From: Sphingomonas sp.
GTDB taxonomy: Bacteria > Pseudomonadota > Alphaproteobacteria > Sphingomonadales > Sphingomonadaceae
DNA length: 40,897 nt
Direction: 5' to 3'
Assembly: GCF_019746015.1 (NCBI RefSeq)
Contig: NZ_JAIESM010000033.1
Location: forward strand, 1 to 40,897
Under the pieces are notes generated by a model. The model was given only the letters and a program-made list of their open reading frames with translations. It made no database searches and was not told the origin of the DNA. Numbering within the stretch: the first letter of the stretch is position 1; each line of letters begins with the position of its first letter. Made by a program: the position numbers and the translations under genes. Below, piece by piece: positions 6,620 to 15,100 of the stretch.

Positions 6620-7536
6620 GGTCTTCCCTTGCGTTCAGCGATGCCGAAAAAATCGAAAATGGTGGCGGTCGCGTCAATGCTCATGCTGGTGGGGCCAACC
6701 AGCCGCGCCAGGAAGCGCGCGCCCGGGTGGCCGGGCCAGCTATGGCCGCCATCGGCAAGGCTGATCTGCCGCACCTCCACGCCGCCGGCGCAACGGGAGT
6801 AGCGCCGCGTGGTGACGGGGCCGGCGCGGGTTTCGCTCACCGCGCCGGTGCAGCGATTGGCGCGGCCCCAAAAGGCCAAAGTCTGCGCGGCCGACAGCAC
6901 CATGCCGCGCCCGCCCATGATCTCGCCCCCGCCATAGGGCGAGACGCGGTCCTGCTCGCCCAGAATGTTGAGCACCGGCACCGGCTGGACCGGCGCGCAA
7001 CGCTGGCTGAGCGCGACGCTGAGCGTGGCCGCAACCGGCGCGATGGCGGTGATGCTGCCGGCCATCTCGCACGCCAGCCGAAAGCTCAAATGCCCGCCGT
7101 TCGACATGCCGGTGGCATAGGTGCGCGCGCGGTCCACCCCCGGCAGCTCGGCCTGGATCGCCGCAATCAGCGCGCGGACGAAGCCGACATCGTCCACCCC
7201 GCCGCCAATGCCCGGCCGCCCGTCATTCCAGTTGGAGGCGATCGCATCGGGAAACGCCATCACCACGTCGCGGCGCGCGGCGGCGGCAACGAAATCGCCG
7301 CTCTGCGCCAGTTGCCGGCCGGACACGGCGCGCAGCCCGCCGCCATGAAAGCCCAGCACCAGCGGGCAGCGCGCGCGGGGCAGCCGGCACGCCGGGCTGA
7401 CGTAAAGCATATAGCTGCGCGTGGTACCCGCCACCGGCAGCGTGCGTGCCTCCAGCCCCTGTGCCGTGGCTGGCGCCGCGGCCAGCATCAGCGCGCCGGC
7501 CAGCGCCCAGGCCGCCCGCCGCGCGCGCACGTTCAC
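6616..7536 (-). CDS. Secreted polyhydroxybutyrate-depolymerase/feruloyl esterase-like hydrolase (LpqC family)
   Basis: A 306-residue alpha/beta hydrolase with an N-terminal signal peptide (basic VRARR, then hydrophobic AWALAGALMLAAAPATAQG). Motifs of the esterase-PHB-depolymerase/LpqC family follow: LVLGFHGGGL (oxyanion region), ATGMSNGGHLSFRLAC with the nucleophile Ser in GMSNGG, VPVLNILGEQDRVSPY with the acid Asp, and DGGHSWPG with the catalytic His. It should hydrolyse ester bonds outside the cytoplasm; polymer or feruloyl specificity cannot be read from sequence. GTG 7536 overlaps the stop of the upstream gene (GTGA), and its own stop overlaps the mccA start in the same way, placing it in the middle of a coupled operon. 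Confidence 0.82.
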   Translation of the reverse strand: MNVRARRAAWALAGALMLAAAPATAQGLEARTLPVAGTTRSYMLYVSPACRLPRARCPLVLGFHGGGLRAVSGRQLAQSGDFVAAAARRDVVMAFPDAIASNWNDGRPGIGGGVDDVGFVRALIAAIQAELPGVDRARTYATGMSNGGHLSFRLACEMAGSITAIAPVAATLSVALSQRCAPVQPVPVLNILGEQDRVSPYGGGEIMGGRGMVLSAAQTLAFWGRANRCTGAVSETRAGPVTTRRYSRCAGGVEVRQISLADGGHSWPGHPGARFLARLVGPTSMSIDATATIFDFFGIAERKGRP

Positions 7537-8006
7537 CCCTCGCACCCGGTCGTGCGGCTGGAATAGGTGATGTTGGCGACTTTCCACTGCCCGCCCTCGC
7601 GCACCAGGTCGAAATGGTCATAGCCGCAATGGTGCAGCTTGCCATCGATGTAGAAGTTGTAGCGGCCCCACACCAGCGCGACATCGCCGTCAATCTCGAT
7701 GGCGGGGTCGTACAGCCGCTCTTCATATTTTTCCGGCCCCGGCTTCATCGCGAAGAACTCGCTGAACGGGCGGCGGACCAGCTTGCGCGTGCCGTCGGCA
7801 TTTTCAACCGCGATGAAGATGTTGCCATCCTCGCGGGCGAGGGCGCGCATCTGCTCGCCATTGCGCGCGGCAATCGCCGCGAACAGCGCGTTGACGGGGG
7901 CCATCACCGCTTCCGCCTCCACCTGCGGGGCGGGCGGCTGGCCGGTCTTTTTGGGCAGCGGCTGGACGGGGGTGATCTGCGCGAGCAGGGGAAGGAGAAG
8001 GGGCAT
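7533..8006 (-). CDS. Secreted NTF2-like (SnoaL/DUF4440-type) protein
   Basis: A 157-residue protein with a short hydrophobic N-terminus (MPLLLPLLAQI) and a Pro-rich linker. An NTF2-like cone-fold domain follows: APVNALFAAIAARNGEQMRALAREDG, then a long middle with FSEFFAMKPGPEKYEERLYDP, and the strand pair DVALVWGRYNFYIDGKLHHCGYDHFDLVREGGQWKVANITY that closes these folds. Such proteins are small ligand-binding or catalytic modules, and no specific activity can be named. ATG 8006 was chosen for the hydrophobic start; upstream codons in frame are not protein-like. Its stop overlaps the esterase start by 4 bp. Its first codons match those of the next gene upstream. Confidence 0.75.
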   Translation of the reverse strand: MPLLLPLLAQITPVQPLPKKTGQPPAPQVEAEAVMAPVNALFAAIAARNGEQMRALAREDGNIFIAVENADGTRKLVRRPFSEFFAMKPGPEKYEERLYDPAIEIDGDVALVWGRYNFYIDGKLHHCGYDHFDLVREGGQWKVANITYSSRTTGCEG

Positions 8007-8062
8007 CGGGCTTGTCCTTGTCGGTTGATCGGATCGCAGGAGCGCAACATCCGCCGGGTTCG

Positions 8063-8641
8063 TCAACGTTTCCAGAGGCAGACCCGAACATATTGGGCGA
8101 TCGGGCCCTCCGGCATCCGTTTGCCGCCGTCGCTGAGGTAGCACGCGCCTTTTCGCCTGAGCGCACCCCAACGGCTTTCTTGCCCATGCACGGCGCGGAT
8201 CCCGTCCTCGCTGTTGCTATAGCCTGCCCATCGGCCATCCCGTCGGAAGACATCTGCCCACCAATCGGTCGAGATCATGTTCGCCATGCCGCCGGCCTCG
8301 GGATAGTCGATGCCGTCGAACACCTGGTGCGGGCCGAAGATGTGAAAATCACCGCCCTTGCTGATCATGTAGCCGCATTTGCCGTCGATCAGGCGCTTGC
8401 CGTCGATTTCGAGCAGGCAGCGGCCGATCCGCGCGCCGCGCGGCAGGCGGGCAGGCGTCAGCAGCGGGGGGTGCGCGATCAGGCGGTCGATGCAGGCGTC
8501 GTCGCCATAGTCGCAACGCCTGACGCCGGGCCTGAGCGCCTGCGGTGCGGGGCCGGGTGCGAAAGCGGCCTGATCGCGCGCGCCCGCGCCGGCCAGCGCG
8601 ACCGGGGCGGCGTGCAGCAGCAGGGGGAGGAGAAGGGGCAT
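8063..8641 (-). CDS. Secreted protein of unknown function
   Basis: A 192-residue exported protein. The N-terminus MPLLLPLLLHAAPVALAGAGA is a signal peptide. The mature part has cysteines in RRCDYGDDACIDR, RCLLEIDGK, GKCGYMI, GACYLSDGG and VRVCLWKR, suggesting disulfides in the periplasm or outside the cell. The order DGKRLIDGKCGYMISKGGDFHIFG looks like a beta-sheet domain seen in several sphingomonad proteins that I cannot name. Start codon and ribosome-binding site (GGAGTGCCCGATG) resemble those of the following gene. Fifty-six bp separate it from that gene, so co-transcription is likely. Confidence 0.72.
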   Translation of the reverse strand: MPLLLPLLLHAAPVALAGAGARDQAAFAPGPAPQALRPGVRRCDYGDDACIDRLIAHPPLLTPARLPRGARIGRCLLEIDGKRLIDGKCGYMISKGGDFHIFGPHQVFDGIDYPEAGGMANMISTDWWADVFRRDGRWAGYSNSEDGIRAVHGQESRWGALRRKGACYLSDGGKRMPEGPIAQYVRVCLWKR

Positions 8642-8677
8642 CGGGCACTCCGCATGGGCCGGGGGGGCGATCCTGTC

Positions 8678-9103
8678 TTATCCCCGTTCCGCCTGCCGCA
8701 CCACTTCGTTGCACAGGCGGAAGGTGATGACCGCAATCACCGCGATGGTGAGGATGCACGATCCCATCACCAGCGCCAATGTCCCCTCCAGCACCGGCGC
8801 GACCATCGCGCCGCCGCTCAGCGCCTTCACCACCGCGAGCAGATCGAGCGACAGGTTGAGCGCGAGGATGTTGAGCGTGACCAGCACCGTATGCCGCGCC
8901 AGCACCGCGCCGATAAAGCCCGAACGATCAAGGCACAGCTTGGCCCGCGCCGTCATCCGCGCCGAAAAATCGCGCACCCCGCCCAGCACATGGCGCCAGG
9001 TCTGGTGCGCGCTGATCGCGACGAAACACAGCATCAGCGCGATGGCGAGGCGGGCCCAGCCGTCATTGGTCATCACCTCGTGCGCAATGGCGTTCATCAT
9101 CAT
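8678..9103 (-). CDS. Small membrane protein of unknown function
   Basis: A 141-residue protein with three hydrophobic segments, at about residues 17-33, 68-90 and 103-128. It begins MMMNAIAHEVMTNDGWARLAIALML; a basic stretch (WRHVLGGVRDFSARMTARAKLC) follows the first helix and the tail is charged (CNEVVRQAERG). No known family was recognised. It is first in the minus-strand run that ends in mccA, 36 bp before the next gene. The 113 bp upstream (9104-9216) hold no clear promoter. Any of three consecutive ATGs could be the start. Confidence 0.65.
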   Translation of the reverse strand: MMMNAIAHEVMTNDGWARLAIALMLCFVAISAHQTWRHVLGGVRDFSARMTARAKLCLDRSGFIGAVLARHTVLVTLNILALNLSLDLLAVVKALSGGAMVAPVLEGTLALVMGSCILTIAVIAVITFRLCNEVVRQAERG

Positions 9104-9216
9104 GGGTTGCGCCCTTAGCGCGTTTGGTCACGCGCTGCCAACGGGGGCGGGGGGCTCAATCCGGGCGGCGGCGCGCAACGCTGGGCACGGGCGTGCGGCG
9201 CCCCATGCCGGCCGCC

Positions 9217-9756
9217 TCACCCCGGCTTTTTGGTGCCGGGGGCGGGCAGCTTCAGGTAGAGTTCGCTCGCGCCGATGTTGATGATGCCGGCATAGGCGCT
9301 CAGCACGTCCTGGCCGACAACGCCGTCGATGACGACGCCGGTCGCGGCTTGCAGCCGGTTCGCCACGCTGTCCAGATCGGTCGCGCGCACCGTGTCGAGC
9401 GGAACCGGCTGACCGTTCAGCAACAGGCTTTTGACCGGGTGGCTGGTGATGGCAATGTTGCCGCCCGCGCCGGCGCCCTGCCCTTCGCCACTTGCCTGTT
9501 CGATGCCGAACTTTGCCAGCCGCGCGCGGTGGACCACCGTGCCGCCCGCGCCCGAATCCACCACGAAAATGCCGGAGACGCCGTTGATCGTCACCTCGAT
9601 GGTTTCATGGCCGGTGGGCAGCTTGGTGAGCTTGAAGGTGTGATAGCCCTGGCCTTCAAGAAAGGCGCGAACCGATGTTGGCGCGGGCGCGGCCGCCGCC
9701 ACGGTGCTTGCGGGAACCAGCATCAGCATCAGAAAGCAAAGCTTGGCGGAACGCAC
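9217..9756 (-). CDS. Secreted retropepsin-like aspartic protease
   Basis: A 179-residue protein with a signal peptide (KLCFLMLMLVPASTVAAAAPA) and one retropepsin-type domain. The active-site loop is IFVVDSGAGGTVV (D-S-G in place of D-T-G), and the second half carries IDGVVGQDVLSAYAGIINIGASELYLKL, which fits the GxLGxDxL strand pair of single-domain aspartyl proteases that act as dimers. It would cut proteins in the periplasm or outside. The GTG at 9756 is preferred because TGGAG lies well placed upstream; the ATG at 9771 would lie against the operator with no ribosome-binding site. A BlaI/MecI-like dyad overlaps its promoter. Confidence 0.78.
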   Translation of the reverse strand: MRSAKLCFLMLMLVPASTVAAAAPAPTSVRAFLEGQGYHTFKLTKLPTGHETIEVTINGVSGIFVVDSGAGGTVVHRARLAKFGIEQASGEGQGAGAGGNIAITSHPVKSLLLNGQPVPLDTVRATDLDSVANRLQAATGVVIDGVVGQDVLSAYAGIINIGASELYLKLPAPGTKKPG

Positions 9757-9772
9757 GGTCGGCCACTCCATT

Positions 9773-9788
9773 GACTACAGTAGTAGTC
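9773..9788. promoter_or_regulatory. BlaI/MecI/CopY-like operator
   Basis: Perfect dyad GACTAC-AGTA-GTAGTC, extended by imperfect flanks TT/GA. Arms ACTAC...GTAGT are the signature of BlaI/MecI-type winged-helix repressor boxes. It starts 17 bp before the retropepsin GTG and overlaps the likely -10 element of that gene. The repressor gene is not in this window, so the assignment is by motif only. Confidence 0.5.
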
Positions 9789-9816
9789 GATACTGGTGCG
9801 GGTCGAGGATTGTCAA
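9787..9816 (-). promoter_or_regulatory. Promoter of the retropepsin-like gene
   Basis: On the minus strand a perfect -35 TTGACA (9816-9811) is followed after 18 bp by TATCGA (9792-9787), a weak -10. The operator dyad at 9773-9788 begins within this -10, a layout expected for repression. Confidence 0.5.
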
Positions 9817-9838
9817 GCGTGCCGGCGGGGCTGTTCCG

Positions 9839-9887
9839 CCCCGAGCTTGTCTCGGGGAGGGGGACCATGCGAAGGATGGTGGAGGGG
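9839..9887 (+). repeat. Two-hairpin REP unit, copy A
   Basis: Hairpin 1 is CCCCGAG-CTTGT-CTCGGGG (9839-9857). Hairpin 2 has arms ACCAT/ATGGT around GCGAAGG. The unit ends in GGTGGAGGGG (9878-9887). Its GGAGGGG lies 7 bp before the DUF559 ATG and serves as the Shine-Dalgarno sequence. Copies B and C share hairpin 1 exactly but have different, self-complementary hairpin 2 sequences. Confidence 0.85.
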
Positions 9888-9894
9888 TCGAGCC

Positions 9895-10326
9895 ATGTTG
9901 AAGAACACCGCGCCAAGGGCAGCGGCCGGAGCGGTTCGGCAATCGCGCCGGCTGCGTCGGGCGATGACCCTGCCGGAAATATTGCTGTGGCAGGCGCTGC
10001 GCGACCGGCCGGGCGGGCTGAAGTTCCGCCGCCAGCACCCGTCCGGCGCGTACACGCTGGATTTCTATTGCAGCGACGCGCGGCTGGCGATCGAAGTCGA
10101 TGGCGAGGCGCATTCGCGGAGTGACCGGCCCGCGCGCGACGCGGTTCGGGATGCGTGGTTTGCCGACCGCGGGATTGCGACGTTGCGCCTTGCAGCGGCG
10201 GATGTGCTGAGGGATTTGGATGCGGTCGTACGCGGCATCGTTGCGCAGGCTTGCGCGCGCCTGCCCCTCCACCACCCGGCTGCGCCGGGCGGTCCCCCTC
10301 CCCGAGACAAGCTCGGGGAGGAATGA
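9895..10326 (+). CDS. DUF559 endonuclease-fold protein between inverted REP units
   Basis: A 143-residue protein of the DUF559 family, related in fold to very-short-patch-repair (Vsr) endonucleases. The family order is visible: RRAMTLPEILLWQALRD, then LKFRRQHPSGAYTLDFYC with candidate metal ligand Asp56, then LAIEVDGEAH with Glu67 and Asp69, then RDAWFADRGIATLRL. A nuclease active site is therefore present, though DUF559 proteins have no settled function. The start lies 8 bp after REP copy A. The last roughly 20 codons are read from REP copy B (inverted), giving a Pro-rich tail ending PPPRDKLGEE. It is the only plus-strand gene between the retropepsin and mccB, consistent with an inserted unit. 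Confidence 0.82.
   Translation: MLKNTAPRAAAGAVRQSRRLRRAMTLPEILLWQALRDRPGGLKFRRQHPSGAYTLDFYCSDARLAIEVDGEAHSRSDRPARDAVRDAWFADRGIATLRLAAADVLRDLDAVVRGIVAQACARLPLHHPAAPGGPPPRDKLGEE
10264..10321 (-). repeat. Two-hairpin REP unit, copy B (inverted)
   Basis: Read on the minus strand it has the order of copy A: hairpin 1 CCCCGAG-CTTGT-CTCGGGG, then AGGGGGACC, then hairpin 2 CCCGGC-GCA-GCCGGG, then GGTGGAGGGG. It is inverted relative to copy A, so the two bracket the DUF559 gene. It is translated as that gene's C-terminus. Confidence 0.85.
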
Positions 10327-10338
10327 GGGCTACCAACT

Positions 10339-10394
10339 CCTCCCCGAGCTTGTCTCGGGGAGGTGGCAGCGCGCAGCGCTGACGGAGGGGTGGG
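10339..10394 (+). repeat. Two-hairpin REP unit, copy C
   Basis: Same orientation as copy A: hairpin 1 identical, then AGGTGG, then hairpin 2 CAGCGC-GCA-GCGCTG, then ACGGAGGGGTGGG. It lies 17 bp after copy B and 12 bp beyond the mccB stop. It forms with B a back-to-back pair between the convergent DUF559 and mccB genes. Confidence 0.83.
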
Positions 10395-10406
10395 TGCGAA
10401 GCCCCC

Positions 10407-12008
10407 TCACATCCGGAACACCCCGAACCCGCGCTCCTCCACTGGCGCCGCCAGCGTCGCGGCCAGCGCCAGCCCCAGCACGTCGCGCGTCTGCGCGGGG
10501 TCGATCACGCCGTCGTCCCACAGCCGGGCGGTGGCGTAATAGGGGTTGCCTTCGTCTTCATATTTCTGGCGGATCGGCGCCTTGAAGGCTTCGGCCTCGT
10601 CGGTCGTCCAGCTCGTGGCGTCGCGGTGGACGGTCGCGAGCACCGACGCCGCCTGTTCGCCGCCCATCACGCTGATCCGCGCATTGGGCCAGGTGAACAG
10701 GAAGCGGGGGCTATAGGCGCGGCCGCACATGCCATAATTGCCCGCGCCAAAGCTGCCGCCGATCAGCACGGTGATCTTGGGCACGGTGGCGGTGGCGACA
10801 GCCGTCACCAGCTTGGCGCCGTGCTTGGCGATTCCTTCGGCCTCATATTTCCCGCCGACCATGAAGCCCGAGATATTCTGCAGGAACAGCAGCGGCACGC
10901 GGCGCTGCTGCGCCAGCTGGATGAAATGCGCGCCCTTCACCGCGCTTTCGCTGAACAGCACGCCGTTATTGGCCAGGATCGCGACCGGCATGCCCCAGAT
11001 ATGGGCAAAGCCGCACACCAGAGTGGTGCCATAGAGCGCCTTGAACTCGTGGAATTCGGACGCATCGACCAGCCGGGCGATCACCTCGCGCACGTCATAG
11101 GGGGCGCGGACGTCTTCGGGGATGATGCCGTAAAGCTCTTCGGCGTCATATCGGGGGGGGCGCGGCTCCTTCATTAAATGGGGACTGTCCCCATTTAATG
11201 GGCCGAGATGGCTGACAATGTCGCGCACGATGGTCAGCGCATGCTCGTCATTCTCGGCCAGATGATCGACCACGCCCGATTTGCGCGCGTGCAGATCGCC
11301 GCCGCCCAGATCCTCCGCGCTGATTTCCTCGCCCGTCGCCGCCTTCACCAGCGGCGGCCCGGCCAGGAAGATGGTGCCCTGGTCGCGCACGATCACCGTC
11401 TCGTCGGACATCGCCGGCACATAGGCGCCACCGGCGGTGCAGCTGCCCATCACACAGGCAATCTGGGTGATGCCGCGCGCCGACATCGTCGCCTGGTTGA
11501 AGAAGATGCGGCCGAAATGGTCGCGGTCGGGGAACACCTCTGCCTGGTGGGGCAGGTTGGCGCCGCCCGAATCGACCAGATAGATGCAGGGCAGCCGGTT
11601 CTCGAGCGCGATTTCCTGCGCGCGCAGATGCTTCTTCACCGTCATCGGATAATAGGTGCCACCTTTGACGGTGGCGTCGTTGGCGACGATCATCACCTGC
11701 CGGCCGGAAACCCGGCCGATGCCCGCGATCAGCGAGGCGCCATGGACATCGCCTTCATACATGCCGTTCGCGGCAAGCTGGCCGATTTCGAGAAAGGGCG
11801 CGCCCGGATCGAGCAGCCGCTCGACCCGCTCGCGCGGGAGCAGCTTGCCGCGCGCGACATGGCGCTCGCGCGATTTCTCGTTGCCGCCCAGCGCCGCCTC
11901 CGCCACCCGGCGCCACAGCGCGTCGCGCAGCGCGCGGTTATGGGCATCGCGCGCCCGGAAATCATCGGCGTCGGGGTTGATCCTGCTGTCGAGCACTGCC
12001 GCGCTCAT
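10407..12008 (-). CDS. mccB: Methylcrotonyl-CoA carboxylase carboxyltransferase subunit (beta)
   Basis: A 533-residue carboxyltransferase with two crotonase-like halves. Typical segments are [48 protein letters not shown] and [42 protein letters not shown] is the N-half acyl-CoA region. In the C-half are [34 protein letters not shown] and [12 protein letters not shown]. This pattern is that of MCC beta rather than propionyl-CoA carboxylase. With MccA it converts 3-methylcrotonyl-CoA to 3-methylglutaconyl-CoA in leucine degradation. Start ATG 12008 has AGGAG upstream. Residues 270-279 are encoded by a perfect 29-bp palindrome that sits in the poorly conserved linker between halves. Confidence 0.92.
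   Translation of the reverse strand: MSAAVLDSRINPDADDFRARDAHNRALRDALWRRVAEAALGGNEKSRERHVARGKLLPRERVERLLDPGAPFLEIGQLAANGMYEGDVHGASLIAGIGRVSGRQVMIVANDATVKGGTYYPMTVKKHLRAQEIALENRLPCIYLVDSGGANLPHQAEVFPDRDHFGRIFFNQATMSARGITQIACVMGSCTAGGAYVPAMSDETVIVRDQGTIFLAGPPLVKAATGEEISAEDLGGGDLHARKSGVVDHLAENDEHALTIVRDIVSHLGPLNGDSPHLMKEPRPPRYDAEELYGIIPEDVRAPYDVREVIARLVDASEFHEFKALYGTTLVCGFAHIWGMPVAILANNGVLFSESAVKGAHFIQLAQQRRVPLLFLQNISGFMVGGKYEAEGIAKHGAKLVTAVATATVPKITVLIGGSFGAGNYGMCGRAYSPRFLFTWPNARISVMGGEQAASVLATVHRDATSWTTDEAEAFKAPIRQKYEDEGNPYYATARLWDDGVIDPAQTRDVLGLALAATLAAPVEERGFGVFRM
11172..11200. repeat. Perfect 29-bp palindrome inside mccB
   Basis: Arms CATTAAATGGGGAC and GTCCCCATTTAATG around a single T. It is read in frame as part of the mccB linker (residues about 270-279, sequence around [10 protein letters not shown]) and brings two TTA leucine codons, which are very rare in this GC-rich DNA. 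The core GGGGAC-N-GTCCCC resembles REP-type palindromes associated with Y1/RAYT transposases in other proteobacteria. Confidence 0.85.
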
Positions 12009-12167
12009 GCCCTTGCTCTCCTGGTCTATGTCGCCTGCCTGCCTAGCGGCATGGCGCAGGCTTGGGAAGCGCGGCACCGGCGCGAATATTGGCATTTGCC
12101 ATTGTATTTAACGGCTTCGTCAGTAGAGATTTGGATTTCGAAACTATTCGCATGGGGGCGGGGCGCA

Positions 12168-15100
12168 ATGCGTTGGCTGGTGCTGTTCGCGGTGATCGCG
12201 GGGCTGGGGACTGTCGCGCGGGCGCAGGCGCCGGAAACGGTGGGTACCGGGCCGGCGCCGGCCTGGGTGGTGCCGGTGGCGCCGGGGGCGGAGCGGCCGG
12301 CCGATGGCGCCTTTCAGCTGCGGCTGGCCGACATCCAGGTCCGCACCGATGCGCAGGGCCTGCACAGTTTCCGCCACACCGTGGTGAAGGTGCTGGCGCC
12401 GGCCGCGCTGCAGCCGCTGGGCAACCTGACCGTGCAGTGGCAGCCCAGCTTCGGCAAGGTGACGATGCACCAGGTCACCATCATCCGCGCGGGCACAAGG
12501 CTCGACGTGCTGAAGGATGGCAAGGGCATTCAGGTGCTGCGTCGCGAGGAGGGGCTGTCCTCCTTCCAGCTCGACGGGCGGCTGACCGCGGTGTTCTCGG
12601 TGCCCGACCTGCGGCTGGGGGACACGCTGGAGTTCAGCTACACGGTCGACCAGGCCAATCCGCTGCTGGCTGGCCGGGCGGAGGAGCAGCTGGGCTTTGC
12701 GCCGGGCGTGGCGGCCGAGCGGCTGTTCCTGCGGCTCAGCTGGCCCACCGCGCGCCAGGTGCTGACCCGGTTCGGCGAGGCGATGCCCAAGCCCGCGCGG
12801 ACGCGCGAGGGGGACATTACCGCGCTGGTCGTCGATCAGGTGGATTTCAAGGTGCCGGAGGTGCCCGCTGACTCCCCCGGCCGCTATGCGTTGCGCGGCC
12901 ATGTCGAACTGAGCGAATTTGCCGACTGGAGCGCGGTGCGCGGCAACATGGCGCCGCTCTACCAAAAGGCGGCGGTCGCCGCGCCCGGCTCCCCCTTGCG
13001 CGCGGAGATCGACCGGATCGCGGCCCTTTCCGCCGATCCGGTGGTGCGCGCCAGCGAAGCGCTGACGCTGGTGCAGCGCCAGGTACGCTATTTCGCGCAG
13101 ATCGACGGGCTGGGCGGCTATCTGCCCGAAGCGGCCGATGCGGTGTGGGCGGCACGCCGGGGCGACTGCAAGGGCAAGACCGCGCTGCTCGTCGCGCTGC
13201 TGCGTGGGCTGGGGATCGATGCGGTGCCGGCGCTGGTTTCCACCAAGCACAGCGACGGGGTCGATGCCTCGCTCGCCATGCCGGGCCGGTTCGACCATGT
13301 CATCGTGCGGGTGCGGCTGGGCGACAAGACCTATTGGCTCGACGGCACCCGGCTCGGCGACCGGTCGATCGGGCAGCTGGCGGTGCCCGATTTCAAATGG
13401 GCGCTGCCGCTTGATGCCGCCGATGCCGCGCCCGCCCGGCTGGTGCCGTTGCCGGCCACCGCGCCGGCCGAGCCCAACAGCGAATGGCGGCTCGATCTGG
13501 ATGCCCGCGCCGGGCTGGACAAGCCGGCCAAGGCGACCGGCACGGTCGTGTTTCGCGGCGAGCTGGCACAGATTTTCGGCACCGGGTTCGAATCGATGAC
13601 CAGCGCCGACCGCGAGACGGCGCTGCGCAAGCTGTGGAGCGAACGTCACGACTGGGTGACCATCGACAGCGTGTCGTTCCAGACCGATCCGGCCACCGGC
13701 CATGTGCGGCTGGGCTTTACCGGTTCGGGCAAGATGGAGTGGACCGGTGCCGAAGGCGGCGCCGGCCGGCTTTACGAAGCCAACAAGTCGCGGCTGGGCA
13801 TGAACATCGCGCCCAAGCGCAACCCCGGCACCGAAAATGCCGCCCCGGTTCAGGTCGGCGCGCGTTACGATGTGGTGCAGCAGACCATCCTGCTGCCCGA
13901 CCAGGGCAAGGGATTCACGATCGAGGGCGACAATGTCGACCGGGTGATCGGCGGCGTCCGCTACACCCGCACCGCCACACTGAAGGACGGGCGGTTCGAC
14001 TTCACCGCCGCCACCCGCAGCCAGGCCAGCGAAATCGCCTATGCCGATGCGCGCGCCGCCGACAAGCTGACCGACGGACTGTTCGAACAGCTGCTGCAGA
14101 TCAAGGCGCCGCAGGCCAAAGCGGCGCAGGCCAAGGCGGCGCCGGTGGTTGTCGTCACCCGGGAGGTCGAGCGGCGCAGCGTGCCGGAACGCGGCACCGC
14201 GTCCGGTTTGCAGGACGAAAATGCGCTGGCGACGCAGGTGCGCGCCAAGATGGAGGCGGGCGAGATGGCCGCCGCGCTCGCGCTGGTCGATACCCGGCTC
14301 GCCCAGCAGCGCACGGCCGAGCGGCTGCGCCTGCGGGCCGAGGTGCTCGAAGCCGATGAGCGGTTCGACGCGGCCGGCGATGCGCTGGACGCGGCAATCG
14401 CGCTTGATGAAGACAATGACGCGGTGCTGCGCGAGCGGGCCCAGCTGCTGCAGCGTGCGGGCCGCGACATCGACGCGCTGATCCTGTTCGACCGCAGGGT
14501 GCTGCGCAATCCGGGTGATTATGACATCGTCATGGACCGCGCCCGTGCCCGCGCCGCCGCCGGACGGTACGAAGGCGCGATCAACGACCTCGACACCGCG
14601 CTGAAGCTGAAGCCTGGCGACGAGGAGGCGGCCGGCCGGCGTCTGGACCTGATGATCGCGCATGGCGACCGGCAGGCCGCGCTGCGCGAGGTGGAACAGC
14701 AGCTGGCCGACCATCCGGGCACGGCCTGGTATCTGGCGCGCAAGGCGCAAGTGCTGCTGGCGATGGGCCGCCGCGACGAGGCGCGCAAGCTGGTGGCGGA
14801 GTCGATTGCCATCGGCCCCACCCAGCTTGCCTATTGGCTGGCGATCGACAATCTGTTCGGCGACGACCTGAACGCGCAGGGCGAGAACCTGCTCGGCTAT
14901 ATCCGCGAAGCGCCGGGCTATACCCCGCCGCTCCATGTGCTGCGGCCGCTGGCGCGCGATCCGGCATGGCGGGCGAAGATCGATGCCGCCTATGCCGCCG
15001 CGATCGAGGCGGTGCCGCCGGAGCAGGTGCCGGGCGTGCGCCATACGCGGGCCGCGTTTCAGGCCGCCGGCGGTGACACCGCGCCGCTGCTGAAGCTGGT

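Noticed and set aside
9839..10394. CRISPR array from the repeated CCCCGAG palindromes
   Set aside because: Only three copies in mixed orientation, with a gene between two of them and no regular spacers or cas genes.
11208..12167. Extension of the transglutaminase-like gene upstream to 11208
   Set aside because: The extra part is antisense of mccB. The signal peptide marks the true start at 12168.
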